A stretch of DNA of 64,000 nucleotides from Gossypium raimondii (taxonomy: Eukaryota > Streptophyta > Magnoliopsida > Malvales > Malvaceae): the NCBI RefSeq assembly GCF_025698545.1, contig NC_068571.1:47463733-47527732 (forward strand). The letters are read 5' to 3'. This document shows, piece after piece, positions 38,250 through 49,807 of this stretch. The notes under the pieces were generated by a model, which saw only the letters and a list, made by a program, of their open reading frames with translations, made no database searches and was not told the origin of the DNA. How positions within the stretch are numbered: the stretch's first letter is position 1; each line of letters opens with the position of its first letter. Position numbers and translations under genes: made by a program.

Positions 38250-39297
38250 AAATAAAAGGTAGCTGCGTCAATAGCACATTGGGGAACTTCTTCTTGAATC
38301 GCTGAGCCATTTCCTCTCCAAGCGACGCGCCACCGCAGCCAAGTCTTTGAAGCGAGCTTAAATTGTATTTTTTTGTCAAATCCGATTTAACAAACGCCAC
38401 CACAACCGGCGGCGACACTGGCATGCCTGTAACCTTGTACTTTTCAACTGCTCTTAGCATTTCCTCGAAATCAAATCTCTCTACCAAAACCACTGTACTC
38501 GCTGACAAAACCATCCCCAACAACATAAAGAAACCGAAAACGTGGAACAAAGGCAGCGTGAAAAACGTCACCGGTCGCCGCGGCGGCTTATCGTTATCTT
38601 TGCCTTGATTCATGTTATAGCGATGAATAATCGCCATAATTCCGATTAGGTTTCGGTGAGTCACCATCACGCCTTTAACTCGGCCGGTGGTTCCAGAAGA
38701 ATACAATATCGCTGCCATGTCGGACTGGTTTACCTTCACGCTTTTCATGATGTTATCGACATTGGACTGAGTTAACATGGAGAGAAACTCGGGCGAGTCG
38801 AGGAGTATGTTTCCGTGTTTAAGAGAAGGGATTTTATGGAAGGTTTTTGAAGTAGCGAAGGCAATAACGGATTTACTGAGTTGGATCTGGTGAGCGATTT
38901 CCGAGTTGGAACTGAGTGGATTTGAGGGAGAAACGATGATCCCCAAAGACAGCAAAGCGAAGTAAACAACGGGAATATGAATCGAAGGCGGTGAGACAAC
39001 GAAAGCGACGTCGTTTTGGGAAAGAGAGTAACGCTGCTGTAGAGAATAAGCTAGGGAACGTACTTGAGAAACGAATTGAGAGTAAGATAGCGATTCGCCG
39101 GCGATTTCATTGACGACGAAAGCGGTGGAGCCGTCGGTGGAAGTCCGATATAAAAGGGAGAGACAAAATTCGGCGACGGAAAGCGGTTGATTGATAGGCG
39201 GCAAAGGGAGGGGCGGTCTAAGGCTACTGTAAGTTCCGGTTTGGTGACTGAATCCGGTTTTCGGATCCATTAAACGTTTGGGATCCGTTTCCGCCAT
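38197..39297 (-). pseudogene. 4CLL9-like copy reduced to exon 1
   Basis: Codons 1-345 (39297-38263) align with exon 1 of the intact gene end to end, without any stop. They include the AMP-binding loop [10 protein letters not shown] and the start [15 protein letters not shown]. At the exon end the intact gene has CAG|GTATTT, whereas this copy has CAGCTACC, so the splice donor is gone. The frame runs on for 21 codons through a MITE and stops at 38197. Exons 2-6 are missing; the DNA next to exon 1 is block X, which in the intact copy lies 3' of exon 6, so an internal deletion is likely. It lacks GYGLTE, the hinge, the catalytic Lys and PTS1. The TATA box is kept, so a truncated transcript is possible. 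Confidence 0.88.
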
Positions 39298-39334
39298 GGA
39301 AATTGAGATGTAAGCTGACTGTAACTTTATGGGG

Positions 39335-39343
39335 ATTTATATT
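39335..39343 (-). promoter_or_regulatory. TATA box of the exon-1-only 4CLL9 copy
   Basis: Same motif and distance to ATG as in the intact copy (33342-33349). Confidence 0.45.
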
Positions 39344-39348
39344 AGGAT

Positions 39349-39369
39349 TTGACAGTTGACTGTTGACAG
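39349..39369. promoter_or_regulatory. Three W-box cores at 7-bp spacing
   Basis: TTGAC occurs at 39349, 39356 and 39363 (ttgacag, ttgactg, ttgacag), right upstream of the TATA box of the truncated copy. TTGAC is the core of WRKY sites. The intact copy lacks this array at the same place. Confidence 0.45.
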
Positions 39370-39379
39370 TGACTTTGAT

Positions 39380-40698
39380 GTAATTTATGACGTGCCCTAC
39401 CAATTTTAGATTATTGATTTTAATGTAACGGCGTTGAAAATAGTTTTTCTAGGTTAAATTCTACTTTAGTCCCTGTACTTTGTGAAAGTTATGAATTTAA
39501 TTTTTATACTTTAATTTGATTAATTTAGTCCCTGTACTTTTTGAATTGGTCAATTTTAGTCCCTTTACTTTTGAATTTTAAAATTTTAGCTTCAATTAAT
39601 AGTTATGCATTATATGTACAATTATAGATTTAGTTCATATTCTCCAATTGCATCATTTTAAAATCCTTATATTTTTGAATTTTGAAATTTCAATATTGAT
39701 AGAAATGATAGACATTAATCTATTACATATATGATAATATGTTTATCGTATCAGATTTTAGAAATAGAAGAACTTAACTTAATGGATTTAAGAGTTATCA
39801 TTTGATAGTGATTGTTATTTCAAATTTTAAAAGTACGAACTAATAAAAAATTTAACCTTTTTTATAATATCCTTTTCATTTTGTTCACTAATTTTTATAT
39901 ATATTTAATTTTATCATTAACATTTTCAATTTTGATATTTTGTTCTCTCAATTGCTAAGTCATTAATGAAATTTTCTTTAAGGGTGTAAATCTTTGTCGT
40001 TAATGAATGTTGATATGGCCTTTTTCGATTGGTATAATAATAAATTTGATTTATATATTTTACGCATTTTATTAATTTGATTTTAATTCTAGAAAATCAA
40101 TAAATATTTAAATATTATTAAATATTATAAAAATCATAAAAATGTTATAAAGAATAAGAACCAAATTTTAAAAAAACTATAAAATCATAAAATCATAAAA
40201 TTAAAAGAAATGATAATTCATACATTTGACTATTTTAAAATCAAAATCAAATTGACAAAATATGTAAATTGTGAAGACCAAATCTATGGTTATACTAATA
40301 AAAAAGGACACATTAGCGTTTGATTAACTATTTAATGGACAAGTGACTAAAATATAGAATGTTGAAAATATTAGTGATGAAATTGAAATTTTTGTAATTA
40401 GATGGCCCAAAATAAAAATGCTCTAATAATTAGATAACTACGTTTGTAGACTTTACATTTTTTTATAATTTCTACCTATACTTGTATTAAGTCATTAATT
40501 AAGTTGGTGTCACGAGTCAATTAAATATCAACTCAATTGAGAAATTACTAAAGTACCTTTATACGCAAAGCAAGTTATATTATGAGAACAATGTTTGTCT
40601 AATATATGTATATATATATTTATATAAAAACAATAAAAATTCAATCATATTAAGATTTTGAACTCGTGACACAATGGATTTTAATTATTTAACTTTAT
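39380..40698. other. AT-rich intergenic DNA
   Basis: It contains a decayed repeat of the 'agtccctgtacttt' style (about 39460-39860). I see no gene. Confidence 0.4.
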
Positions 40699-41845
40699 CA
40701 GGATTTTTTACAAAAATATTACAAAAAAATAAAAAAATACCAAAATATAATAAACTTTTTTTTATTTACCAAAATAATACCAAAAAAAGACAGCTAATGG
40801 AGGGCCTGCCACAGACGGCACCCCCCTTTATTCGTATTTCAGCCCTTTGTTCGTTTTTTTTCCTAGATTTTATTACTTTAAAAAAAACACTATTTTCTAA
40901 TTTATTATTTTACATTGTTTTAGTACATTATGCTTGAAATGTATTCATTTAGTGTGTTTTTTATTGAATGTAATAAAATTCGGGGAAAAAATACGAACAA
41001 ATGACCGAAACAATGGTTTTTTAAAATTTATTTAAAACACACACTAAATGAATACATTTCAAACATAATGTACTAAAATAATGTAAAATAATAAAATTAG
41101 AAAATATTATATTTTTAAAAGTAATAAAATCCAGGAAAAAAATACGAATAAAATATTGAAATACGAACACGTTGGTGCCGCCTCTCATGTTGTTAATACG
41201 AGGATAAATGTTCAATTTTGTTTATATTTTAGTTTTTCAAATATGCTTAGAGTCCTAGAGATACGTGCTATTTTATTGCTCTATTATTTGTAGCCTTCAT
41301 TTTCACTACTAATTTAAAATAATTACAAATTTCTTTTATCATTAATATTTATTTTACAATTTATGTTCAAAATTCATAATTATCTCTCTTAATCATATTA
41401 TCTTCAATATTTCAGTGTTGTTTCTCGAAATGTAATTTACTTCAACTAATGCCTTGAATATTTACTATTACTTCATTAAAGGCTTGAAATGTATTCATTT
41501 ATTGTGTTTTTAAATAAATTTAAAAAAACTCTTATTTCGGCCCTTTGTTCGTATTTTTTCCTCAAATTTTATTACTTTCAATAAAAAACACACTAAATGA
41601 ATACATTTCAAGCATAATGTACTAAAATAATATAAAATAATAAATTAGAAAATAGTATTTTTTTAAAAGTAATAAAATCCGGAAAAAAAATACGAACAAA
41701 TGGCTGAAATACGAACAAAGGGGGGTGCCACCTGTGGCAGTGGCACCATTCAGCCGTCTTTTTTTGTATTATTTTGGTAAATAATCTTTTTTGTATATTA
41801 TTTTAGTATTTTTATTTTTTTGTAATATTTTGGTAAAAAACCCTG
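40699..41845. mobile_element. Large fold-back element with inverted arms of 300-400 bp
   Basis: The left end, caggattttttac, pairs with the right end, which reads back as cagggttttttac. The arms stay alignable for more than 300 bases through taccaaaataatac, gacagctaatgg/gacggctgaatgg, cttgaaatgtattcatttag and aaaaatacgaacaaa. A third, inverted copy of part of the arm lies at about 41030-41190. No coding capacity or clear target duplication is seen. Confidence 0.85.
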
Positions 41846-42606
41846 GTGCAACTCTAAAAAATACTATAAATTGTATTTTCGTAAATAATTTATATTATTA
41901 TCTTAATTAAAATTTTTATATTATTATGATAAAACTCTCAAATTTCTTTCACTCAAAAGCATAATATCAAATTAGAATAAAATATAGTGAAAATTTTCAA
42001 AATTTAACTTAAAATATAACGGTAAATTTGCAAACTAACCCTTTTATATTGAATTTTATCTCTAATATTTTATTTTTGATTGAATTTACTATTCAATTCA
42101 ATTTAAAAGATTTCGAGAAAAGTTTAATTAAAAATAATATTATAATTTAAAACTTAAAATAATTAATAAATATGTTATCAACAATAAATAAAAAATTATT
42201 TATAAAAAGTAAACTTAATTTTTTTCATTTTTATTTTCAAGTCATTTTTATTAAATAAAATATATATGTTAATTATTATATTTTAATATTTATGAATTTA
42301 TTTATTATTAACTATTAAAATAAAATATTTGAAAAAATTCTTGTCAAATTTTATTTTCAAATCATCAAAATCAATATTAATGGCAAAATGTATTAAATTT
42401 AATCATATTTTCAATGTATAATGACAATTATTAATCAAAATAAAATATAATGAGAAATTTCAACACTCACTAATAGTATAGTGGGAAATTTTCATTTTAA
42501 TCTAAATATATAATTTTTATCAAATACAAATACTATATTAAATAAAAATCATACAATACTACATTAAAAAAATATCAAATTAAAGTATCAAATGATATAT
42601 TTTTTA
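41846..42606. other. AT-rich intergenic DNA
   Basis: Very AT-rich sequence; I see nothing I can name. Confidence 0.4.
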
Positions 42607-43222
42607 GGGTAAACTACCAAAATAGTCACTTATGTTTGAAGCGATACGTTTTAATCACTTACGTTATAATGTTGCAACATTTTAGTCACTGAGCATTAAT
42701 TGTCGTTAACGGTGTAACGGTGGCACGTTAACATCATTTCAAACAAAAAAATTAGATTAAATTATCTAATTGGTCCCTATATTTTTTCGTTTTAAGCAAT
42801 TTTTTATGTTCTTTGAACTTTCTTTTTTTTTCTTTATTTTCCATTATCTTCCCATTCTCCCTCTATTTTCCTATCTTTTTTTATTTATTTTAACGTAGTT
42901 TTCTATGTTTTCCATTTGTTAAAACTAGCCCTTTTATTTTTTATTTATTTTAACAGAGGGAAGCGGAAGATAATGAAAATAAAGAAAAAAATTAAATTGC
43001 TCAAAATGAAAAAATATAATGACCAATTGTATAAATTTTATTTGAAATGATGATTTAATATGCCACGTCAGCTTACCGTTATATCGTTAACTGTAATTAA
43101 CAGCTTAGTGATTAAAATGTGACAACACGTTAATGTAAATGACTAAAATGTAACATTTCAAATATAAATGACCAAAATATAATTTGAGGTAAATAAAATT
43201 GACTGTTTTAATCATTTATCCC
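42607..43222. repeat. Long-TIR MITE, family M3, copy 2
   Basis: The left end, gggtaaactaccaaaatagt, pairs with the right end, which reads back as gggataaatgattaaaacag. The internal motifs gcattaattg.cgttaacggtgtaacggt and ccctatattttttcgttt match the copy at 34482-35060. Confidence 0.8.
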
Positions 43223-43638
43223 ATTATTTATTTATTTTATCCCTAGAGAGAATGGCTGCCGGCCAACCTAATGTCTCAGTATGTCTTTTTCAGATGTAGA
43301 AATGCAAAAGTCTACATCTTAATCATTTAAAATATGGGTTGAGTGGGGTCAGTCGATTTAGAATTTTAAATTTATTTTTTGAAATTGAGTTTGATTTAAT
43401 TTAAAAAATAAGTTAAAAATTTTATTCAAACTCGATTTATATTAAAAATGTTAAACTTGAGTTCGAGTCGATTTTATTGTAATAAAATAATTTTAAATTA
43501 TTTTTATATAAAAATAAATTTAAAATATAATATATCAAATACACTTAAAAATATTAAAATAAATATTTTCATATAATTTGTGGTAGTAAAAATTTGAATC
43601 ACCCAACTTTTGCGTCAGCAACTTCATTTTTTAATTTT

Positions 43639-43992
43639 GGGTAAATTATAGTAGTAATCACCTAATAATGAAAAGTTATAAAATGATCCTTCTATTATCT
43701 TTTTTTTCTATTTTTGGTCACTCAACTATGAAAAACTACAAATTGATCATTCAACTATGTAATTTTGTTTTTTTGTCACCTAACTATTTTGAATTTTTAG
43801 GTGTTTTGATTTTGTACATTAGCCAACTAGTGACCAAAAAAGAAAAAATTGAATAGTTAGGTGGCTATTTTGTAACTTTTCATAATTGGGTGACCGAAAC
43901 AAAAACAAACATAGTTAGGTGATCATATTGTAACTTTTCATATGTGGGTGACAAAAAAAACATAATTAGACGATTAGTAATGTAATTTACCC
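43639..43992. repeat. Palindromic MITE, family M4
   Basis: It starts gggtaaattatagtagtaat and ends with the inverse (gggtaaattacattactaat read back). Internal arms share ggtcactcaactatgaaaa / gtggctattttgtaacttttc style repeats. The right edge, tttaccctaaaattttctaa, recurs about 50 bases further (44041-44062). Confidence 0.7.
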
Positions 43993-44321
43993 TAAAATTT
44001 TCTAAAACCAAACATAGCATTAGACTTATCTCATAGGCTAATTTACCCTAAAGTTTTCTAAGATTTTTTAAAAATGAAAAGCTTGGAATCAAGAGTTCAC
44101 CTCCACGTTCAAAATAATCAATTTTAGAAAAGTAAAGCATAATGTCAAATAATACTTCAAGTTTTCTTGCTCAAACAAAATTAGGAAATTGAAAACATAA
44201 TTTTTCTTCTACCAAGAACATTACGTCCACATGAATTTATGACTGGCTGATCTATCTTAAGGCTTAAAGCTTCATGATAAACAATCACATCTTATTATTA
44301 TTATTATGCTAAGAATGTATG

Positions 44322-46580
44322 TTAGGTGTTTAGGACCACCACAGGACTTGCAACGATGTGGCTATTCTGATCAACCCACTTTAGATAACCATAGGCCACC
44401 GGAGGAGCTTTTCCATCCATTTGCACACTCACAACAAACTTTTGCTTTTGATATTTATTTGTGAAGGTTAGAGTGGCAGGCTCTACTTTAATCGTCATCC
44501 CATGAGTTGCTTCTACAGTCGCCTGGTAAACTGATTGGTCATCTCCCACGTTTGTCACAACTCTGGTAAAGTTCTTTACATTTGGAGCGCTGGCATTTTT
44601 GCTAAACATGGCAACGAAAGATGGGTAGTTTATGTCAGTTCCGTCTTGGTTGCAAGTCCATTGGCTTTGTCTAAGAATAGCTCTCATCTCAGCATCATCA
44701 TAGCCTAGGCCACATAAGAAATCAACATAACCTTGCCAATCTATATCATATATGAGTCCAGGATCCATTGCTTTGTTCGGATTGATATGACCTGCCCCAT
44801 AATCTAGAGGTGTTCCGGGTAGGTTAGTGTATTGGTTTGTCAAAGTAGTTCTATTGTTGTCAATGGTGTTTGCTGTGGTCATCAAGGCTGATCGGATAGC
44901 TGCTGGGCTCCATTCAGGGTGAATAGCTTTTAGCAAAGCTGTCACTCCAGCAGCATGAGGTGCTGCCATTGATGTGCCTGATAATAATGCGTAATCTGTA
45001 GCTACTCCATAGTTGCCCATTCCTTCAATTGGAATTAATGGTGGGAATGCTGCTAACACTTGGACCCCTGGAGCAATTATATCTGGCTTTAGAATGTTTG
45101 GGTTAATGGGGTCTGGTCCTCTCGAAGAGAAATCAGCCACTTGTGGTGCCGGCTTTGTGCCAAAACTTGTAAGCACGAATCTCATGAATTTTACTCTTGC
45201 CTCTTCAGCTGCCTCTGTAACATACTTTTTTATCAAAGCACCAGAAGAGGATGGTAAAATAAGGCTTGGGATGCTGAGTCCATCAATTCCAAAAGGGGAC
45301 CAATCAACATCTGTAACAAGTATTCCTGCAATTGCATTAACTCTTGCTAGCTCTTCCGCTTGATAAAAGATGTTACTAGTGTTATTGCTATAACAGATGA
45401 CCACCTTTCCGAAGACTTCACTCTCTTTCAATGCTCCATTACTGCATAATGCTTTGTCAGAATCACCTTTTCCATAATACAAAGGTGTATCTATAACTAC
45501 AACACGTTCTGGGAACTCTGATTTTCCTTCAAATATTAGGTCATTCCCTAAAGTCACTGTTGCAGTGAAACTTCGATCAAGTGTCCCAGCCCCAACTGTG
45601 GTAATCCATGGTGCTGCATTGTGTGTACTGTAAGGTGCTCCATCGTTCCCAGCAGCGCAAACAACAGCAATCCCCTTCCCTGTTGCTGAAAGAGAAGCAA
45701 TGGCTATGACATCTTGGAAATAAGGTGTTTGTTCAAAACCTATAGATAGTGACATGATGTCAACACCATCTACAATCGCTTGATCCATAGCAGCAAGAAC
45801 ATCACTTTCAGCAATAAATCCATCAGACGTTACTTTGTACATGGCAACATGTGCACCTGGTGCAATCCCCTGAGCTACCCCTTTTGCATATCCGAATTGA
45901 CTTGCACCTGGTACATGGTTACCCGCGGCGGTTGACGATGTGTGTGTTCCATGTCCGAAGACGTCTCGTGGTGAATCATCTGGTGAGCTTGATTTACCAG
46001 CAGCTTGATTCCCTTTCATAAATACTTGTGCACCAATGAGTTTTCTATTGCAAGGAAAAGGATTAGTTGTACTATTCTGGCACTTGCCCTTCCACCTTGT
46101 AGGAATTGGCGGCATTCCTTTCTCGTTGAAACTTTCACTCTCAGGCCAAACGCCTGTATCAATCAATCCTATTATCACACCTTCACCATATGATGATGCA
46201 TTCCACAACCCAGAAGAATGCCTTAATCCCATAAACTGAGGGGAGTGTGTAGTGAACAATTTGCCAAATTTCTCCTCGTGTATAGCAATATGAGCTGGAG
46301 ATTTCCTGATTTTTGATGCTTGAGATGGTGTGAGCCTAGCACTGAAGCCATGCATGACATGATTGTACGAGTAAAGCAACATCTCTTTGTCTGACTTTGA
46401 CAACGATCGCAGGATGGCTCGGTGCCAAGTCTCATGGGTCAAGAAAGATGAAGGTTTAAGCGAATGATCTATATGGACTATGTATGTCTTGTATTCTTCA
46501 TGTTCTGGCATTGCATTATTGATTCCAAGCAACAAAACCAACAAAAAAGACACAATCAAGGAGTGATTGCATATACTCAT
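44322..46580 (-). CDS. Subtilisin-like serine protease (SBT family), intronless, 752 aa
   Basis: It is a secreted plant subtilase that acts as a serine endopeptidase in the apoplast or cell wall. It has a signal peptide at about 1-23 (hydrophobic SFLLVLLLGI) and an I9 prodomain at about 30-110, with the likely maturation site before THSPQF. The catalytic triad is D141 (DTGVWPES), H210 (GHGTHTSS) and S537 (SGTSMAAPH), with oxyanion N312 (AAGNDG). A PA-domain insertion lies at about 370-465, and the Fn3-like C-terminal domain from about 650. Length is typical (about 750) and no lesion is seen. A single exon is usual for the SBT1/SBT3-like groups. It resembles tomato SBT3 / Arabidopsis SBT1.9-type enzymes, but substrate and exact subgroup cannot be told from sequence alone. 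Confidence 0.95.
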   Translation of the reverse strand: MSICNHSLIVSFLLVLLLGINNAMPEHEEYKTYIVHIDHSLKPSSFLTHETWHRAILRSLSKSDKEMLLYSYNHVMHGFSARLTPSQASKIRKSPAHIAIHEEKFGKLFTTHSPQFMGLRHSSGLWNASSYGEGVIIGLIDTGVWPESESFNEKGMPPIPTRWKGKCQNSTTNPFPCNRKLIGAQVFMKGNQAAGKSSSPDDSPRDVFGHGTHTSSTAAGNHVPGASQFGYAKGVAQGIAPGAHVAMYKVTSDGFIAESDVLAAMDQAIVDGVDIMSLSIGFEQTPYFQDVIAIASLSATGKGIAVVCAAGNDGAPYSTHNAAPWITTVGAGTLDRSFTATVTLGNDLIFEGKSEFPERVVVIDTPLYYGKGDSDKALCSNGALKESEVFGKVVICYSNNTSNIFYQAEELARVNAIAGILVTDVDWSPFGIDGLSIPSLILPSSSGALIKKYVTEAAEEARVKFMRFVLTSFGTKPAPQVADFSSRGPDPINPNILKPDIIAPGVQVLAAFPPLIPIEGMGNYGVATDYALLSGTSMAAPHAAGVTALLKAIHPEWSPAAIRSALMTTANTIDNNRTTLTNQYTNLPGTPLDYGAGHINPNKAMDPGLIYDIDWQGYVDFLCGLGYDDAEMRAILRQSQWTCNQDGTDINYPSFVAMFSKNASAPNVKNFTRVVTNVGDDQSVYQATVEATHGMTIKVEPATLTFTNKYQKQKFVVSVQMDGKAPPVAYGYLKWVDQNSHIVASPVVVLNT

Positions 46581-46654
46581 CTTTAGCAGATGGGCTAATA
46601 GCTAGACTAGGAAGATATATGTGTTTGATAATGGACTATCACTCCCCCTCAGAC

Positions 46655-46665
46655 ACACATATATA
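46655..46665 (-). promoter_or_regulatory. Possible TATA box of the subtilase gene
   Basis: The sequence acatatatata lies about 80 bases upstream of the ATG. The motif is weak because TA-rich runs are common here. Confidence 0.3.
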
Positions 46666-46679
46666 TCTATGTATTGCAG

Positions 46680-49400
46680 ATCACTAAATCCAATTTGGTT
46701 TTGGCTCCATCTTCAATCTTTTATGTGCTGATTTCTCCCAAGTTTTGTTCATCAAGATTGACTTCAACCTTGTACGAGGCCGGCATTTAAACAATGTTAC
46801 ATATATATATATATATAGTGATGTTGATATCTTTGCCTTTATTGACGATATTATCAAACCTCTTTGCCTTTAAACAATTATGGAGAAACCCGTCAGCCCC
46901 AATGAATGAGCTGTTTGCTTTGAGAAGTATTCAAAAGGCAATGGAAGATTGAGTTGTCGACATGAACGCGTGCTTGTTAATATCGTGGTTTTTTTATGTT
47001 AGAAATTGACATCAATGCATATTTTTAGGGCTAATATTATTTTATAAAAGACAATATCTCTATTATATTCATTCGTTATGAGGAGAATTAGTTAATGAAA
47101 GTGTTATTTTCCTTTTACAATTAGCAAGTATAAGCTTATCATTTTTTTTATTGTTCAAACCGAGTCGTTTAGATGTCATACAAAATTGATAGAAATATAT
47201 ACAATACGAATGTTAAGGTTTAGCAACAACCGGTTTATGTATGTTTTCCTTTTAATACAGGCAATGTTTATAAGTTTAAAATGCTCTTAACAAAAAATAT
47301 CAAAATTTCAATTAAGCCTCTCGATTTAATTAGCACTCAATTAAATTTTATGGTTAACCTAAAATATTAATTAAATTCATCTGTTAATGGAAGTCACCTT
47401 TGACTGCATTAATCATTAACATTAGTTGATTTAACACACGAACATATGAGAAAGTAAGAGAGTCAGCATAATTATAATGTTTTTATCAATTTTCTACTTT
47501 TTAATATTTTATAAATTTCTTATTTTATTAAATTTAAATATTATTATAATGACTTGTAATTTTTATAAATTTTATTAAAATGAATGATTAAATTTGTGAT
47601 TACCATGTACCATCATCTCATATGTCTCATTTGTCATGTCAGCTTATTTTAACCATTAATGTAGTTGAAGACAATTTTCGTTAACGGAGGTGTTTAATTA
47701 TTATTTTTAGGTCAACGGTAGAGGCTCAACTGGAAGTGAATTAAGTCAATGAACTTAATTGATTTTTTTTAAAAAAAATACTTTTTACGGGCTTTTTAGA
47801 CCTAAAAACAATGAAAAACACACATACATTAATATTGATGTTTGACCCATTGAGTCACTATTAAAAGTACTCATGGACCAGGTCGAAATCATTTATGTTA
47901 TTAGCGCAATACATAGTTGAATAAGTCTACCCCCAACCAAAAATATGGATATCAAACCCTTTCCACTAGTCCATATTCTTTAAAATAAAAATAACTTTAT
48001 TTTTATTTAATATTTAATAGTTATATATATTTATTTCTTTTACTCCCATTATTTTTAATTTAATTTTTATACATAACGTAATTTTTTAAATATTTATATT
48101 ATAATTTAGTATATATTATTTTAATGAATATATTTGAGAGGTTCTATTATAAAGATCTGATCAAATTAATCCTTTTACTATTAAATGGATTAATTTAGTC
48201 ATTGTACTATTAAAAGAATCAAATAAAACTAAGTTAGAATAGAGTTAACATTTACCGTATAAAAATATCATTTATTGCTTAATAAAATTAATAAAGTTAA
48301 AAAATTTATGATTTTGTAAACAAAATATTTTGTTTAAAATTAATCGATAATTAAAAATATTTTTAAATAATAAATATTAAACTTAGACTTATTTAAATTT
48401 CTTTTAATAATACAATCACTAAATTTATCCCGGCCTTCAACAACTCTTGTCACGGCAAAACACCCTATGTAAAATAATTATCTGCAATCTTAATTTGATT
48501 CCTTTAATTCCCACTCAAGGCAAATTAAGTGATTGGCTTTCTTTTCTTCTTCGGATACAAAGAATAAATCAAATATTAATTAGCTTTATTAAGTTTTCTT
48601 TGGAATTTTATTCAGATTAACCGAGGATATTTAAACCAAACCGAACCAAATCAAACCAACTGATCAGACCAATTAGATAGTAAATCAATTAAAATATCAA
48701 TTCGAAAAATGACTTTGAATCAATTAAACTAAAAACCAATACAAACCAATTAAACCGACTAAAAAATCAATTAAACCTATTTTTTTATTTTTAATAATTT
48801 TCTAATGATATGACTGATTCAATCTGGATTTTAAAAACATGGGGATTAACCATTCACATTGAAGCGATCCTTGATTCCTTGAGCAAATAATCGTCTTCAT
48901 GTTTAGCACTATTTTAGTTTTTGGCCCAAAATCCTTACAACTAGGAAAAACCTATTAGATTCATACTTGCATTCAAAGTGGAAAATCCTAAAGCATCTAG
49001 GCTCAAATAGATTATTTTAAGGTTTGCATTTTGCCCGTTGCACTAGGTTAAAAAAATTTATGATATTAGATATGGCATTTACCATTTTGACCATTTAAGC
49101 ATGAGGTAACCATATTGCCATACTGATTGTGGCTGCTAATTTTCACTGCCATTTCTCTTATATGCAGATGTAAGTCCGAACTAAAACAGCCTACAAAAAG
49201 AAAGAAATCATCTAAAGCAAACAGGGGTAGCAAAAAGAAGGCACCAAAAGAATAGGAGGCAAGTATGAAGTTAAAATCCGAAATAAGAAGCAAAAGTGTA
49301 GAATATGCAAGGCTTTCACAACCGAACTACTGATGGTCAAACCGATCAGACCACAGGTTCTCATTTCAACTGGTTTGTCTAGTTTAATTCAATAATATTA
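46680..49400. other. Intergenic DNA between the subtilase and MPC1
   Basis: It contains a short (TA)n run (46801-46816) and CCGGTT-type dispersed fragments (about 48610-48850, 49320-49440). Open frames near 49066-49293 have no recognisable product. No gene is seen. Confidence 0.4.
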
Positions 49401-49807
49401 AAAAAATTCTTAAAATTTTAAAAAATAGAAAATCGAAATGCTTTGAATTTCAACATGAAATTGTGCTACCCGGAAAGTATCACTAGGATGATGCATCACA
49501 TATAAGACTTTCAATCTACCTCATTGCACATTATACAATTATGGTCAGCTAAATCAAGAAAACGTTTATTGAATCAACAGTGATTGTAGAATTCTAAGCT
49601 GTTTTACCACTCATGCATAATAAGAAAGGCGGCCGATCATGATTCCACTTAACAGTAATCGGCTTACTATGTGCTTAAGCTTCGGCCAGATGAAGGTAGA
49701 ATTAAATCAATTTCTTTATAAAGTAAAGCTCAGAATAGATTCTTACAGGGATCACAAGAAAATAGCAGAATCTCAAAATGGAAAGAAAAGCAGGAAAAAA
49801 GGGTACT

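Noticed and set aside
45013-46435. Frames overlapping the subtilase
   Set aside because: Out-of-frame shadows of a complete 752-codon gene.
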